Source: Candidatus Gastranaerophilales bacterium
GTDB lineage: Bacteria > Cyanobacteriota > Vampirovibrionia > Gastranaerophilales > Gastranaerophilaceae
Length of the DNA: 34,238 bases
Reading direction: 5' to 3'
Assembly: GCA_947625345.1 (NCBI GenBank)
Contig: CANQNX010000009.1
Location: forward strand, 1-34,238
Shown: positions 1 through 7,774 of the stretch, piece after piece
Layout: each line of letters opens with the position of its first letter
Position numbering within the stretch: position 1 is the first letter of the stretch
Notes under the pieces: generated by a model
Seen by the model: the letters and a program-made list of their open reading frames with translations, nothing else
Told to the model about the DNA's origin: nothing
Database searches by the model: none
Translations under genes and position numbers: made by a program

Positions 1-113
1 AAAAGATTAGGATATATATTTGTAACAGTTTTTTAAGAAAACATATAAATAAGGCAAATAATTACTTTTAGGAGTTTTATACAGATACAAGAAAATGCTA
101 AAAGGAGGTCAAA

Positions 114-488
114 ATGATTCACCCTGTAAATTTTGCGGGCACTGCTCAAGTTCAGGCAACACCGGCAAATTTTCAAGAACTTATAAATAAACCGCAAGCT
201 TATGTAAAACAAGATGCACAAGCAGCATCTAAATTGGAAGATAAAAATAAAAAAGGCGGTTCTTTTGGTAAAAAATTATTAAAATTAATTATTGCCGCAG
301 GTGTTATAACAGGCGCAGTTGTCTTGGGCGGTAAGAAAAATATCTTTGCTCCCAAAGAAGGCGGTAATAAAATATTGGAAACTATTAAAAAACCTTTAAA
401 TTCTTTAAGTGATGCAATTCTTAAAAACATTGATAAAATTAAAAATAAAGCACCAGAAGCAGCAGAAAAGTTAAGTGCTAACGCATAA
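114..488 (+). CDS. Small lysine-rich protein with one hydrophobic segment, paralogue of the next gene
   Basis: I do not recognise a named family. The 124-residue product starts with a short polar leader containing PVNFAG, has a lysine-rich stretch at about 45-55 and a hydrophobic Ile/Ala/Val/Gly segment at about 56-70. A basic, probably helical tail follows with the block APKEGGNKILETIKK. The same arrangement and a matching block (APNESGNKVIETVKK) occur in the neighbouring 143-residue protein, so the two look like a tandem duplication. The start is well supported by AAAGGAGGT at 101-109, four bases before the ATG. The single hydrophobic stretch could be a membrane anchor, but it is short and Gly/Ala-rich, so the location is uncertain. 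The gene is surely real; its function is unknown. Confidence 0.8.
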   Translation: MIHPVNFAGTAQVQATPANFQELINKPQAYVKQDAQAASKLEDKNKKGGSFGKKLLKLIIAAGVITGAVVLGGKKNIFAPKEGGNKILETIKKPLNSLSDAILKNIDKIKNKAPEAAEKLSANA

Positions 489-494
489 TTATAT

Positions 495-528
495 GTTAAA
501 AAAACTTAATATATATGATGTTTTTAAC
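495..528 (+). other. Weak inverted repeat between the two small paralogues
   Basis: GTTAAAAA at 495-502 and TTTTTAAC at 521-528 form perfect 8-bp arms around an 18-base AT-rich loop. A T-rich stretch follows. It could be a weak terminator or attenuator after the first small gene, but the stem has only one G-C pair per arm end and chance is possible in such AT-rich DNA. Confidence 0.25.
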
Positions 529-588
529 AAATTTTTATTTTATCATACTTTATAGAAGCATAAATTAATATGCAAAAAGGAGAAAAAC

Positions 589-1020
589 ATGCCAGTAAAC
601 GTTGTTAACTCAACCACACAAGTTCCCCAAAACAGAAGTAAAAAAGTTATAAAAACAGTTGCCGCAACAGGTGCTGTAGCTGCTGCAGCCGTAACATCAG
701 CACTTTATTTAGCTAAAACCGGCAAATTAGCACCAAACGAAAGCGGTAATAAAGTTATAGAAACAGTTAAAAAAACAGTTAATACATACGCACAACCGGC
801 TTTAAAAAAGGTTGAAACTGTTAAATCAAAAATTGTTAACAGTGAATTAATCAAGAAGATTCCTTATGCGGATAAAATTTCTTCTTTTGCAAAAAAAGTT
901 AAAAATTCTGTTAAAACCAATTTTTTAGGAGCATCTCTTAATTTTCAATTAATTAAAAATAAAGGCAAAGAACTTTTTCAAACAGTTAAAAATAATATTT
1001 TAAAATTGATAAAAAAATAA
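589..1020 (+). CDS. Small basic protein with one hydrophobic segment, paralogue of the preceding gene
   Basis: This 143-residue protein begins MPVNVVNSTTQV, has an Ala/Val-rich hydrophobic segment at about 22-45 flanked by lysines, then the block APNESGNKVIETVKK shared with the upstream gene. The rest is a long Lys/Val/Asn-rich region likely to be amphipathic helix. AAGGAG at 577-582 lies six bases before the ATG. No domain is recognised. The gene ends directly at an intrinsic terminator, so it is probably the last gene of a short two-gene unit or is transcribed alone. The hydrophobic helix plus basic amphipathic tail could suit a membrane-associated or nucleoid-like role, but that is a guess. 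Confidence 0.8.
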   Translation: MPVNVVNSTTQVPQNRSKKVIKTVAATGAVAAAAVTSALYLAKTGKLAPNESGNKVIETVKKTVNTYAQPALKKVETVKSKIVNSELIKKIPYADKISSFAKKVKNSVKTNFLGASLNFQLIKNKGKELFQTVKNNILKLIKK

Positions 1021-1046
1021 AAAAAGAGCTTTTAAAAGCTCTTTTT
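1021..1046. terminator. Bidirectional intrinsic terminator
   Basis: A near-perfect palindrome, AAAAAGAGCTTTT followed by AAAAGCTCTTTTT, gives a stem with a GAGC/GCTC core, an A-run on one side and a T-run on the other. It lies between the stop of the small gene at 1020 and the stop of the minus-strand prephenate dehydratase at 1048, so it can end transcription from both sides. It is the only clear intrinsic terminator in the window. Confidence 0.85.
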
Positions 1047-1047
1047 T

Positions 1048-1923
1048 TTATCCAAAAATTTCAAAACATCCCAATATTCTGAAAAAGTTAACATAAATTT
1101 CCAATTCTTTTAGCGCATTTATAATTTTTTCATCTTTTGTATTCCCTTCAAATTCAATAAAGAAAAGATATTCTCCCAATCTTTTTTTTGAGGGTCTCGA
1201 ATCAATATAAGATAAATTAATATTATTTTTTGAAAAAATTTGCAGTACATTACAAAGTGCACCTGCTTCATTTTTTATTGAAAGAATTATTGCTGTTTTA
1301 GCATTGTGTAATTCTGATTTATTATCATTTTTATCCGAATAATTTTTTCTTCCCAAAAGATAAAATCTTGTTTTATTATCTTTTTCATCATTTAAATCCG
1401 AGTCTATTATTTTTAAATCAAAAATTTTAGCGCAGATATCGGTTGCAATAGCGGCAATACTTTCATCATTTTCATTTTTAACTTTTTGAGCGGCATAACT
1501 GGTTGAAGAAAATTCTTTTAATTCCGCATCAGGAAAATTTTTATATAAGTAATTACTGCACTGTGCCAAGGCCTGAGGGTGAGAAATAATTTTTTTTATT
1601 TTATTTTTATCCGTTGTCAGCCCTAATAAAAAGTGATTTATAGGCAATGATAATTCACCAAAAATTTGTATATTCTTGTCATTCAATCTTAATAAATTAT
1701 CTATGGTTTCTCTGACAATTCCTTCTATGGAATTTTCTATGGGAAGTATACAAACAGAATTTAAGTCATTTTTAAGTGCTTCTAAAACAGATTTAATGCT
1801 TTTATGAGGAATAATGTTTTTAGGCTCCAAATTGTAAAGTTGAATAAATTTAAGCATGGCTCTGTTTACATTAGAGCCTTCAGGTCCTAAATAATAAATA
1901 TTTTCAGCTGTAATTACATCCAT
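1048..1923 (-). CDS. pheA: Prephenate dehydratase (monofunctional, with ACT domain)
   Basis: Converts prephenate to phenylpyruvate in phenylalanine synthesis. The N-terminal catalytic part shows YLGPEGS near the start, PIENSIEG and the TRFYLLG signature; the C-terminal ACT domain shows NEAGALCNVLQIF and a DSRP variant of the ESRP phenylalanine-binding motif. There is no chorismate mutase domain, so it is monofunctional. Length (about 291 residues) is normal. I chose the ATG at 1923; an in-frame TTG at 1929 is the alternative and is closer to the only Shine-Dalgarno (AAAGGA, 1940-1945). The best-spaced ATG after that site, at 1934, opens a six-codon ORF in another frame, discussed in the findings. 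The gene is divergent from the phosphohexomutase and convergent with the small paralogue. Confidence 0.93.
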   Translation of the reverse strand: MDVITAENIYYLGPEGSNVNRAMLKFIQLYNLEPKNIIPHKSIKSVLEALKNDLNSVCILPIENSIEGIVRETIDNLLRLNDKNIQIFGELSLPINHFLLGLTTDKNKIKKIISHPQALAQCSNYLYKNFPDAELKEFSSTSYAAQKVKNENDESIAAIATDICAKIFDLKIIDSDLNDEKDNKTRFYLLGRKNYSDKNDNKSELHNAKTAIILSIKNEAGALCNVLQIFSKNNINLSYIDSRPSKKRLGEYLFFIEFEGNTKDEKIINALKELEIYVNFFRILGCFEIFG

Positions 1924-1934
1924 TTGCAAAACAT
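1914..1934 (-). CDS. Possible six-codon leader ORF overlapping the pheA start
   Basis: ATG at 1934 begins a reading frame encoding MFCKWM that ends with TAA at 1916-1914, inside the pheA coding region. It sits six bases after the Shine-Dalgarno AAAGG, the ideal distance, while the pheA ATG is 17 bases away. It may couple pheA translation by termination and reinitiation. It is tiny and could be accidental. Confidence 0.25.
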   Translation of the reverse strand: MFCKWM

Positions 1935-1984
1935 TTAATTCCTTTATAAAATTATTTTACACAAAAAAATAAAAAGGATTAATA

Positions 1985-3367
1985 ATGTCAAATATAAATT
2001 TTGGTACGGACGGTTGGAGAGCTGTATTAGACAAAGATTTTACCGTTGAAAATACATTAAAGGTTGTTAATGCTTTAGCAATATATATATATAATGAATC
2101 TGCTTATAAAAGAAATATAATAATAGGATACGACCCGAGAAATAAAGCGGATGAATTTGCATTATTAATAGGGAAAACATTTAGTAAATACGGATTTGAT
2201 ACTAAAATAAGCGACAAAATAATTGCAACACCCGTGTTGGCATATACTGCAAAGAATACTGATTCATACGCAATAATGGTCACTGCTTCGCACAATCCGA
2301 GCGAATATTTGGGAATAAAATTTATACCTCCCTACGGCGGTCCATGTGAAGATAGTGTAATTAAGGTTATAACCGATAATCTTGAAAAAGAATTTAGCGC
2401 TAAACGAGAAGAAAGAGAATTAATCACAGAAGCTTTTGAAGATAATTACATTACTCACATAGAAAATATTATTGATATGGAAAGAATTAAAAAAGCCGCT
2501 ATCCAGATTAATTATGACGGGCATCATGGGGCAGCAGGAAAGTTATTTAAACAAATTTTAGATAAGCATGGAATTAAAAATACGTGTCAAAATATGGAAC
2601 GAGATATAAATTTTGGCGGTTTCATGCCTGATCCGAAAGAAAAATATCTGCCTTATTTAAAAAAACTATGCAAAGAAACAGGGAAAATAGGTTTAAGTAA
2701 TGACGGAGACGGAGACAGATTCGGAGTTTTTGATGAAAGAGGAATTTTCATAAGCCCTAACGATATAATATGCATGCTGTTATTGCATCTTGTTAAGGAT
2801 AAAGGCTATTGTGGCAAATTGGCAAAAACTGCAGGCGCAAGCTGTATGCTTGATATAACGGCGAAATCTGAAAATATTGAAGTAATTGAAACTCCGGTTG
2901 GTTTTAAATGGCTCGGGAGTGCGATGAGAAATGATGATGTTATAATTGCAGGAGAAGAATCAGGCGGTTTAAGCATTAAAGGTCATATACCCGAAAAAGA
3001 CGGAATACTCGCAAATCTTCTAATTATGGAAATGATGGCTTATTCAAATAAACCTCTTAATTTATTACACAAAGAATTTTTGAATAAATTTAACAGAAAA
3101 TTTATAAATGAACGAGTAGATATAAAGTTTGAAACAAAAGATAAACAAGATGAAATTATAAATAAATTCAGCAAATTGAGTGAGATTAATTCAATTAAAA
3201 TAATTAAAACTTCAACTTTAGACGGATTAAAACTATACCTAAACGAAAACACCACACTTTTAATAAGAAAAAGCGGCACAGAGCCGCTATTAAGAATATA
3301 CATCGAAACTGACAAGGAAGAAAAAATAAATTTTTATAAAAATTTCATTAAAAATTTTATTGATTAA
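1985..3367 (+). CDS. Alpha-D-phosphohexomutase (phosphoglucomutase/phosphomannomutase family)
   Basis: Interconverts hexose 1- and 6-phosphates through a phosphoserine. All four family motifs are visible: FGTDGWRA at 6-13, the active-site TASHNP at 100-105 with catalytic Ser102, the metal-binding DGDGDR at 240-245, the sugar-binding GEESGG at 323-328 and the phosphate-binding RKSGTEP at 428-434. The 460-residue length fits the bacterial short form. Substrate preference (glucose, mannose or glucosamine) cannot be read from sequence alone; GEESGG is seen in Pgm and Pmm types, and the absence of GlmM-type features argues against GlmM. AAAAGGA precedes the ATG. The pyrophosphorylase at 29.3 kb could use its product. 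The stop overlaps that of the convergent small gene. Confidence 0.92.
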   Translation: MSNINFGTDGWRAVLDKDFTVENTLKVVNALAIYIYNESAYKRNIIIGYDPRNKADEFALLIGKTFSKYGFDTKISDKIIATPVLAYTAKNTDSYAIMVTASHNPSEYLGIKFIPPYGGPCEDSVIKVITDNLEKEFSAKREERELITEAFEDNYITHIENIIDMERIKKAAIQINYDGHHGAAGKLFKQILDKHGIKNTCQNMERDINFGGFMPDPKEKYLPYLKKLCKETGKIGLSNDGDGDRFGVFDERGIFISPNDIICMLLLHLVKDKGYCGKLAKTAGASCMLDITAKSENIEVIETPVGFKWLGSAMRNDDVIIAGEESGGLSIKGHIPEKDGILANLLIMEMMAYSNKPLNLLHKEFLNKFNRKFINERVDIKFETKDKQDEIINKFSKLSEINSIKIIKTSTLDGLKLYLNENTTLLIRKSGTEPLLRIYIETDKEEKINFYKNFIKNFID

Positions 3368-3618
3368 ACGAGTACATTATAGATAAACAAATCCTGATAA
3401 TTAGAAATTTTATTACTTTTATCAAGAAAAACAGGTTCTTCTGTATCTCTGTTAAAATATTTATTCATTACATATATGAATTCAATACCGTTTTGTTGTT
3501 CAATTTTTTCCAAATCGCTTATTGAACATGCAAATCCCGTTGAACAATCAGCATTTGCAATATTCACGGCAGATAAAAATAACTGAAATAAAACCAAACC
3601 AAATAAAAACTTTTTCAT
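3364..3618 (-). CDS. Small secreted cysteine-containing protein
   Basis: An 84-residue protein with a clear Sec signal peptide: MKKF, a hydrophobic core (LFGLVLFQLFLSAV) and a probable signal peptidase site after NANA-D or ANA-D at about residue 23. The mature part begins with two cysteines in the sequence CSTGFAC, enough for one disulfide, then a mixed polar region. A good Shine-Dalgarno (AAAGGAG) lies about six bases before the ATG. No family is recognised. The cysteine is not in a lipobox, so it is unlikely to be a lipoprotein and should be periplasmic or secreted. Its stop codon overlaps the stop of the convergent phosphohexomutase (shared TTAA at 3364-3367). Confidence 0.72.
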   Translation of the reverse strand: MKKFLFGLVLFQLFLSAVNIANADCSTGFACSISDLEKIEQQNGIEFIYVMNKYFNRDTEEPVFLDKSNKISNYQDLFIYNVLV

Positions 3619-3670
3619 TTTTCCACTCCTTTAAATAATGAGAATAGCCACTTTTCTATATTGTGAGGGA

Positions 3671-3690
3671 TAATGTAAAGTTTTACATTA
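3671..3690. promoter_or_regulatory. Palindromic operator-like site
   Basis: TAATGTAAAGTTTTACATTA is a perfect inverted repeat with 9-bp arms (3671-3679 and 3682-3690) and a 2-bp spacer. It lies between the divergent small secreted protein and the uridine-kinase-like gene. A weaker related site, TGTAAAATTACA, is at 3729-3740. The ATGTAA half-site also recurs at the XRE gene near 25.5 kb. Confidence 0.5.
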
Positions 3691-3728
3691 CGCATTATAA
3701 TAATTTATTTAATTATCAAAAAGTTTAA

Positions 3729-3740
3729 TGTAAAATTACA
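3729..3740. promoter_or_regulatory. Second, shorter operator-like inverted repeat
   Basis: TGTAAAATTACA has 5-bp arms around an AA spacer and continues to the left as TAATGTAA, matching the half-site of the palindrome at 3671-3690. It is closer to the start of the kinase gene at 3797 and may belong to the same control region. Confidence 0.3.
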
Positions 3741-3796
3741 ATATTGAAAAAAGTAAAAAGGTAACAAAAATTATTTTTACGGGTGTTTGAACGAAT

Positions 3797-4666
3797 ATGA
3801 ATTTCCTGTTTGAAAAAGAAGAACAACAAGTAAAAATTACAAAACCTGATTTTAATACCAATTCAGGAAGAGAGTTTTTTGCGCAGTATTTATATTCAAA
3901 ATTTAATCAAATTTTAGAATATGACAGAAAAAGTAATACTCCCGTATTTAAAAGTATAAAATCCGATTTTTACAAACGATTTATGCAAAGATTAATTCAT
4001 AATCCCGAAAAACACTTTTTAATAGGGATAAGCGGTGAATCTGCGAGCGGTAAAACGACTATTTGTAATACAATCAAAAAAGCAACGCAGCGCCATAACA
4101 TGCCTGTCGAAATTTTGAGTGCCGACAATTATTTTAGAGATATCTCCGATTTAATAAAACAACACGGTTCTTTTGATAAACTTTTAGCTTCGGGATATGA
4201 TGTCGATTCTCCCGACAATTTCGACATGGAGCAGCTTTATGACGATTTATATATGCTCTCAAAAGGTTTTGACGTTAAGATTCCTGAATATTTAGTAAAC
4301 GGTACGGGAATTGTTGTTCCTAAGGCAATACCTAAAAAAGCACAAAAAATTATTGTGGTTGAAGGTATGGCAACAATGTACGGCAAAGTTGCTGATTTAT
4401 TTGATATTAAGCTCTTTGTTGATATTTCACCTGATATTCAGGAAAAGTGGTTTATTTACAGGGCTCAAACATCAAGAAATCAAAATGAAGAAAATGCCAG
4501 AAAACAATTGGCATATGTACGTGAAGCTTCCAAAAAATATATTCTGCCCAAAAAAGATAACTCGGATATTATTATTAACGGTGCATCTTCTTTGGATTAC
4601 TTTATACAAATTATTGATTATATTTATCAAATAACAAATAATTATATTCCCGCCGAAATTATTTAA
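3797..4666 (+). CDS. Uridine kinase-like P-loop kinase with N-terminal extension
   Basis: The core is a uridine kinase/phosphoribulokinase-type P-loop domain: Walker A GESASGKT at residues 80-87, a following LSADNYF segment typical of the URK substrate loop, DSPDNFD, and IIVVEGM at the Walker B position. Uridine kinases phosphorylate uridine or cytidine to the monophosphate in pyrimidine salvage. The protein has 289 residues, longer than the usual 210, because about 72 residues precede the P-loop; this region is polar with several aromatic and lysine residues and I do not recognise it. The nucleoside specificity is inference. No strong Shine-Dalgarno precedes the ATG. The 3' end overlaps the convergent glycosyltransferase by 8 bp. 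Confidence 0.78.
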   Translation: MNFLFEKEEQQVKITKPDFNTNSGREFFAQYLYSKFNQILEYDRKSNTPVFKSIKSDFYKRFMQRLIHNPEKHFLIGISGESASGKTTICNTIKKATQRHNMPVEILSADNYFRDISDLIKQHGSFDKLLASGYDVDSPDNFDMEQLYDDLYMLSKGFDVKIPEYLVNGTGIVVPKAIPKKAQKIIVVEGMATMYGKVADLFDIKLFVDISPDIQEKWFIYRAQTSRNQNEENARKQLAYVREASKKYILPKKDNSDIIINGASSLDYFIQIIDYIYQITNNYIPAEII

Positions 4667-6731
4667 CTCTTTTCCATATTGAATATTCAATTAAATTTAT
4701 ATCGTCAACTTTTTTAAAATTATCGGATTTAAAATATTCATAAGGCATAATACATTTAACTTGAACGGGAATCTTATCTGTGTATTCGGACTTTATTGTA
4801 TTCCCTTCCCAATCAAAATAAATACATTTTGATACAAAGTTTTTTCCTTTTATAAAATCCTCATACCTTAGAACTAACGAAGAAGTAGTTGAATTTTGTC
4901 CCAAAATTAAATAATCATATCTGTTTAAATTATAATTTTCTATATTCTCAAGCAATAATTTATCAATTTTAAAACCGTACAGCCTGAGTTTTTCAATATC
5001 AAATAATATCGAATATGAATTATTTGCAATGATTGCTATATTTTGTTTATCCTTCTTTTTAAAGTATTTATATATTTCATTTTCTTCTCTTACATTATTA
5101 ATAAATTTCTCATACCTTAATTCTTTATTAATTTGAGGATTATTTTTTACGTAATTATAATAATTTACTAAAATTGAAACAGATTTAGTATTGGTAATAA
5201 CAAATAAATATATGAATATAAAAATTACGCATATAATTTTATATAAGTTTTTATCGGATTTTTTGTAACTATATACCAAAATTAGAGGACACATACACAC
5301 AAATGTTATTAAATAACGCATATTATATTTTGTAAAAACCATAACCGAAGCAAACAAAATGATATTAAATATGAAAGCATAAGACAATACGGAAATAGTT
5401 TTATATTTTTTATTATTTCTTAAGAATAATGAACAAATTAAAGACGGTAAAAAAGCAAATAACCCTAAGGCACCAAGGAAACTTCCGTCTAAGCTTAAAA
5501 CAGAATCGTATTCAAAAACGGATTGAAATAATTTTGAAGTATAACTGTAGGTATTTAAACCAAATATAGATAAGATTTTATTTTGAATATAAGTAATGAA
5601 ATTATTATAGAAATCTATATTTTCAATACCCGACATATCAAATAAGGCAAAAGAATATTTAATAAGATTTGAAATCCACCCTAATAATCCGCCTCTGAAT
5701 TTATTAATCAGTATCTGTTCACTGTTAGATACGGGATTTGAAAATTGAATAAAATTTAAAATATAATTATAAGAAGAAAATATAATGAAATTTAATAAGA
5801 AAATAAAACAAAAGATATAAAGCCGTTTAAAGAATTCCTCTTTTTTATATAAAATTGTCAAAGTGCAAAATATAATAAATACAGAAGGGATAGCTATTAA
5901 TGCGGTTGTTTTTGTACCGATTGACAATGATAATGCCAAGGCTGAAAAATACAAAGATAATTTATCATTATTTTTTAAGTTGACAAAATATAAATATATC
6001 GAGGTTAAAATTAAAGAACCTGAAAATAAATCAGCGCAAGGAGTGTAAATCATAATACCCACAAGGGCAAAAGAGGAAAATACAAATATGTTCCATAAAA
6101 TTTTTCTTATACTGAACTTAAGCAAACGGAGAAAATTATATATAACAAATATTATGTTTATAAATGCAATATAAGAAAATATACCCAATCCTCTTTCACT
6201 TTTATTAAACAACAGAACCCATGTATATAAAAACTCCATGTTAACAGGCATAATTAACTCTCTTGAATCAGGGGTTATAAAATGCGAAATATTTCCGTTT
6301 TGAATCCACATAGTACATCTCGTAAAATAATAAGACAGAGCATCCGCAAAAGTAACGGGATAAAATAATGTAATAAATAAAGAAGATATAAGAAATAAAA
6401 TAAAACAAACAGATAAAATTCCGAGCAGCTTATCCTGTTTTAATGCATTTTTAATTCTTTTCCACTCTTCACTTAAAAACGGATTTAATAAATTAATTTT
6501 TTTAATTTGCAGGATAACGGATATCAAAAATATTATAAAGTTACATATTAAAAAATTTTTTTTTGAAATAGCACTAAATAAAGATAAAATTTCAAATGAA
6601 AAAACAATTTGAGAGAAAAAAATCAAAAATAAATATATTATTCCTACATTTTTCAGTTTTTCATTTTTAACAAAAAAAGAAGTTAAAAAGTAAGAAGATA
6701 AAAATATTAAAATAAAAGAAAATAATAACAT
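4659..6731 (-). CDS. Large polytopic membrane glycosyltransferase (GT-C fold, family-39-like)
   Basis: A 690-residue protein with about a dozen hydrophobic segments across the first 500 residues and a soluble C-terminal tail of about 180 residues. An acidic/polar loop after the third or fourth membrane segment contains FADALSYYFTRCTMW and a TPDSREL segment, the usual place of the catalytic Asp in GT-C enzymes (dolichyl/undecaprenyl-phosphate-sugar users). Such enzymes attach sugars from a lipid carrier to lipid A, glycans or proteins on the periplasmic side. Family 39-like is inferred from topology and the loop, not from a full motif. The start ATG lies five bases after the queA stop with AGGT before it, so it is the last gene of the operon running from 10.2 kb. 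Confidence 0.65.
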   Translation of the reverse strand: MLLFSFILIFLSSYFLTSFFVKNEKLKNVGIIYLFLIFFSQIVFSFEILSLFSAISKKNFLICNFIIFLISVILQIKKINLLNPFLSEEWKRIKNALKQDKLLGILSVCFILFLISSLFITLFYPVTFADALSYYFTRCTMWIQNGNISHFITPDSRELIMPVNMEFLYTWVLLFNKSERGLGIFSYIAFINIIFVIYNFLRLLKFSIRKILWNIFVFSSFALVGIMIYTPCADLFSGSLILTSIYLYFVNLKNNDKLSLYFSALALSLSIGTKTTALIAIPSVFIIFCTLTILYKKEEFFKRLYIFCFIFLLNFIIFSSYNYILNFIQFSNPVSNSEQILINKFRGGLLGWISNLIKYSFALFDMSGIENIDFYNNFITYIQNKILSIFGLNTYSYTSKLFQSVFEYDSVLSLDGSFLGALGLFAFLPSLICSLFLRNNKKYKTISVLSYAFIFNIILFASVMVFTKYNMRYLITFVCMCPLILVYSYKKSDKNLYKIICVIFIFIYLFVITNTKSVSILVNYYNYVKNNPQINKELRYEKFINNVREENEIYKYFKKKDKQNIAIIANNSYSILFDIEKLRLYGFKIDKLLLENIENYNLNRYDYLILGQNSTTSSLVLRYEDFIKGKNFVSKCIYFDWEGNTIKSEYTDKIPVQVKCIMPYEYFKSDNFKKVDDINLIEYSIWKRVK

Positions 6732-6736
6732 ATAAA

Positions 6737-7774
6737 TTACCTGATTAACATACAGTCACCATAACTGTAAAATTTATATTTATTTTTTACGGCTTGGGAA
6801 TATGCTTCAAAAATATATTCTTTTGAAGCAAAAGCACTGACCAGCATAAGAAGTGTTGACTTGGGCAGATGAAAATTAGTAATTAATTTATCGACAATTT
6901 TAAACTTGTACCCCGGATAAATGAAAAGTTCACTTGAATCCTTAACGGGAAGAATTTTTCCGTATTTATTCATAACTGTTTCGAGTGTTCTTACAGAGGT
7001 AGTACCAACCGCAACAATATTTTTACCCTTGCTTTTAGCTTCATTAATTATTTGAGCTGACTCGGGTGAAATTTCAAATAATTCGGAATCCATTTTATGG
7101 TCAAGAATATTTTCGCACTTAACGGGTTTAAATGTACCCAAACCCACATTTAAAGTAACAAAACAATGTTCTGTACCTTGTTCTTTGAGTTTATTCAAAA
7201 GTTCTGTGGTAAAATGAAGTCCTGCTGTGGGTGCGGCAACTGCACCTTCTTTTTTGGCATAAACAGTTTGATATCGTTCAAAATCTAAATTTTTATACTC
7301 ATCCTCGGTTAAATTTCTTTCGATATAAGGAGGAAGAGGAATATGACCTACTTTATCCAAAATTTCATATATATTTCCTTCATATATAAGTTTAATTTTC
7401 CACTTATCATCGTCTTTTTCAAGAACTTCAACATTTAAATCTTCACTTATTTTAAGAATCATACCTGTCCTGACACGCTTTGAAGGTTTAATAAGTGATA
7501 TCCAAATATTTTTTTCAATTTCTCTTACCAAAAAAATTTCAATTAATGCTCCCGTATCTTTAAAGGCATATAATCTTGCAGGAATAACTTTTGTGTCATT
7601 AAGAACAAGCAAATCATTTTCGGTTAAGAATTCGGTTATATCACGGAAATGTTTATGTATAAATGTTTTATCTTCACGATTAAGAACCAACATTTTAGAC
7701 ATATCTCTCTTTTGAGCCGGAAATTGAGCTATCAATTCTTCGGGTAAATTATAATCAAATTCTTTTAACAGCAT
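6737..7774 (-). CDS. queA: S-adenosylmethionine:tRNA ribosyltransferase-isomerase
   Basis: Builds epoxyqueuosine in tRNA by transferring and isomerising the ribosyl part of S-adenosylmethionine onto 7-aminomethyl-7-deazaguanine. The family signatures are all present in order: DYNLPEELIAQFP at the N-terminus, VLNDTKVIPARL, AAPTAGLHFT, VGLGTFKPV, VGTTSVRTLE, ITNFHLPKSTLLMLVSAF and the C-terminal YSYGDCMLI. Its 345 residues match the family length. The ATG overlaps the yidC stop by one base (TAATG), so its translation is coupled to yidC. Other queuosine genes are not in this window. Confidence 0.96.
   Translation of the reverse strand: MLLKEFDYNLPEELIAQFPAQKRDMSKMLVLNREDKTFIHKHFRDITEFLTENDLLVLNDTKVIPARLYAFKDTGALIEIFLVREIEKNIWISLIKPSKRVRTGMILKISEDLNVEVLEKDDDKWKIKLIYEGNIYEILDKVGHIPLPPYIERNLTEDEYKNLDFERYQTVYAKKEGAVAAPTAGLHFTTELLNKLKEQGTEHCFVTLNVGLGTFKPVKCENILDHKMDSELFEISPESAQIINEAKSKGKNIVAVGTTSVRTLETVMNKYGKILPVKDSSELFIYPGYKFKIVDKLITNFHLPKSTLLMLVSAFASKEYIFEAYSQAVKNKYKFYSYGDCMLIR

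Noticed and set aside
95-190. A 31-codon frame with a C-x-x-C-x-x-C pattern overlapping the first small gene
   Set aside because: It has no Shine-Dalgarno of its own and lies in the frame shadow of the real gene, whose start is perfectly spaced; probably chance.
1930-1984. A riboswitch or T-box before pheA
   Set aside because: The divergent gap is only about 55 bases, too short for any known riboswitch or T-box.
3364-3618. Small secreted Cys protein as a lipoprotein
   Set aside because: The cysteine after the signal peptide lies after Asp, not in an L-x-x-C lipobox.
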